Assembly: GCF_000149955.1 (NCBI RefSeq)
Contig: NC_030986.1
Location: 5,125,624-5,189,623, forward strand
Length of the DNA stretch: 64,000 bases
Direction of reading: 5' to 3'
From: Fusarium oxysporum f. sp. lycopersici 4287
Lineage: Eukaryota; Ascomycota; Sordariomycetes; Hypocreales; Nectriaceae
The position numbers and the translations under genes are program-made. Below, one piece after another: positions 62,349-64,000 of the stretch. Within the stretch, counting starts at the first letter, position 1; each line of letters starts with the position of its first letter. The notes under the pieces are model-generated. The model did no database searches and was not told where the DNA came from. It saw only the letters and a program-made list of their open reading frames with translations.

Positions 62349-64000
62349 TACCATCGGATAGCGAGCATGGCGTTATTCTTCGACTCTTCTGAATTACCGG
62401 CGTTGTTATCAGCATGGATTTGCATTTACTGGCATAGGTGTTTTCTATACTTCGCAGAGCGCTTGATACCGCTGTCTGGAGTTGTTGTCAAGAGGTGGGG
62501 TAGAAACCTGGATGAGACAGTGCTCACTATTTGACTAGACAAGAACGAGCTCAATGTTTATACGGCAACAATGATAAATACAATTTACCATAACGACGAG
62601 GCTGCCTTTCCAGGGCGCCAGTTCACATATTTACACTCTGATCCATTCGTCGTCAAGTGCGCCTGCGCGGGTATCAATTTCAATTCCTTCGAGATTCACT
62701 TTGTTCCTTTCTTGTTGTTCTGTGCCCCCTGCGTTCCCTGCCCTGCCCAGACGTCAGGCAACTCTTTCGGGCCGTTGAGATAGATTTCCATGGCCCTGCT
62801 CGTGTTAGCCTTCGAATGTCAAGCAGATCGGCGCCTCTTACACAGATTCAGGCATGATGTCACTTGGTAATAAGGAAGGGCCTCTCAAGAATGATAAAGC
62901 TTATTGAGTACTGTCAGGCCTTTTGTATCGAGTTGCAAGCCCATGGGTCGACTTTGTTATTGAGAGAATGATTCTAAGATGTTGGGTTCGGTGGTGGCTA
63001 ATTTATATTTCGAACTAGTGGCTTTCACCACGGCGGATTATCTTCTTTCGCTGCAACACAACATCTCCAGGATCCAGCCTCGATAGTTCGATCATCAGCC
63101 ATGCTACGGGACACCAATGATATCACACCACATCGGTTTTGCGGCTCTGCTCTCCCCAGCTGCTCCAGTAGCTGCTGGGAGAGCACACCATCACGGAAGA
63201 AACTTTTGTATCCTATGTATGCTACCGCGATAGCGTGCAGCTTCTTCCTTCATCGGTCTATCCACAAGGCATTGGATGGTGTAGATGGCGCGCCAATGAT
63301 GGACCTCGGTCCTCCCTTGCGGCGTTGGATAGCCCAATCTGGGGCAGATGAGTCGGTTACGTGGTTGGCGCATCTCGGCCAGGATCCTTATCGGGGAGAA
63401 GGACGCGGTGTGTCTCTCGTGACCTCGGGTTGGTAATGGTTGCCGATATTCTGGCAATATTGACCTTTTCTAGCAGATCATGACAGCTCATCCAACATCT
63501 CGAATACTGCAGCTAAAGCTCCGGTATCTGTGCCCTGTCGTGGAGCACAATGGAACCAGTGAAACCTGGGCAACAGATCTATCCTTGTGGCTTCATTCGC
63601 CAGATTGGGGTCTTCATTGCATGGTCTGGGGAAGTTGTGCTCACAATCGAAAGACTCCCTTGCATTTCGCCATCTGCGTCCAAAGTCATGCCTCACAATT
63701 CCTCCAGGCTTTTGGGCGCTCAAACCCCGCCCACGGCCCGGCTTGCCATATTGGAACCTTGAAACTTACATGCATCAAGCCATCCCACACAACCATCCCT
63801 CATTAAGCCAGCGAATCAACCATCAAGAATCCTTGGCATCACCACGACCTGACGGCACGGGTTGGCCTTTCCTGCGGGCATCTTTGATCACATTTCATAG
63901 CTGTGGCAAGATTGAGGCTCTGCGTCGATTATCTTTCGATTTCGAGATTGGCGCCGCGATCTCACCGAATTTAGCATCTCAAACCGTCATTCACCATGCG
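62349..64000. other. 1.65 kb without a supportable gene, right edge
   Basis: Downstream of SLX4. ORFs of up to 111 codons (for example at 63101..63436) have ATG starts but no coding character or family resemblance. A next gene may begin beyond the right edge. Confidence 0.5.

Noticed and set aside
63101..63436. 111-codon ORF near the right edge
   Set aside because: ATG present but Cys/Ser/Arg-rich sequence without coding bias; antisense frame equally open.
1..64000. tRNA, rRNA, CRISPR or transposon content
   Set aside because: I scanned for B-box-like GGTTCGAAT motifs, spaced direct repeats, and reverse-transcriptase or transposase motifs in the translated frames and found none; a tool search could still reveal degenerate copies.

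Overview
This is a nuclear chromosome segment from a filamentous ascomycete. Genes are intron-poor: most introns are 46-110 nt with GTRNGT-type donors and CAG/TAG acceptors. CCAAT and TATA boxes, protein sequences and gene families (CE5 esterases, X325 copper-binding proteins, ACS transporters, class II aldolase) fit the Sordariomycetes, most probably Hypocreales and Fusarium-like; the genus is an inference from protein similarity remembered, not searched. Two runs of N (261 and 100 bases) mark assembly gaps. I find no transposon, rRNA, tRNA or CRISPR array.

Layout. 0-2.6 kb: 5' part of an RPD3-type histone deacetylase (minus) divergent from the proteasome deubiquitinase RPN11 (plus). 3-10 kb: an uncharacterised two-part protein, a tandem pair of secreted CE5 (cutinase/acetylxylan-esterase) enzymes on the minus strand with matching introns, and a tandem pair of small Cys/His-rich CHORD-like proteins on the plus strand. 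10-21 kb: an RCK2/Srk1-type stress kinase with a long upstream region, an ACS-family MFS transporter and a DUF1275 membrane protein, all on the minus strand. 21-33 kb: a 699-residue secreted protein of unknown function, a four-helix membrane protein, a class II aldolase-like protein with a probable mitochondrial presequence, an S9C acylaminoacyl-type peptidase, and an unknown protein interrupted by the first N gap.

33-46 kb: an unusual protein kinase with a HND catalytic loop, a GPI-anchored X325/BIM1-like copper protein divergent from the splicing factor Cactin, and a forkhead transcription factor. 46-53 kb: 6.8 kb with no supportable gene although both flanking genes end there. 53-62 kb: a neighbourhood rich in DNA repair: XLF/NEJ1 (end joining), class I CPD photolyase (with a possible dual mitochondrial/nuclear start) in divergent orientation, then RPS21 divergent from SLX4 (structure-specific nuclease scaffold). 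62.3-64 kb holds nothing I can support.

How the genes relate: there is no biosynthetic cluster. The strongest local organisation is (i) the two tandem duplications between 4.8 and 9.7 kb, the CE5 pair sharing even a 60-nt intron in the 5' leader, and (ii) the repair-gene neighbourhood at 53-62 kb. Coding coordinates were assembled by hand from splice signals and family homology, so exon ends are well supported where the reading frame and the family motif both continue across the join; transcript ends are not determined.
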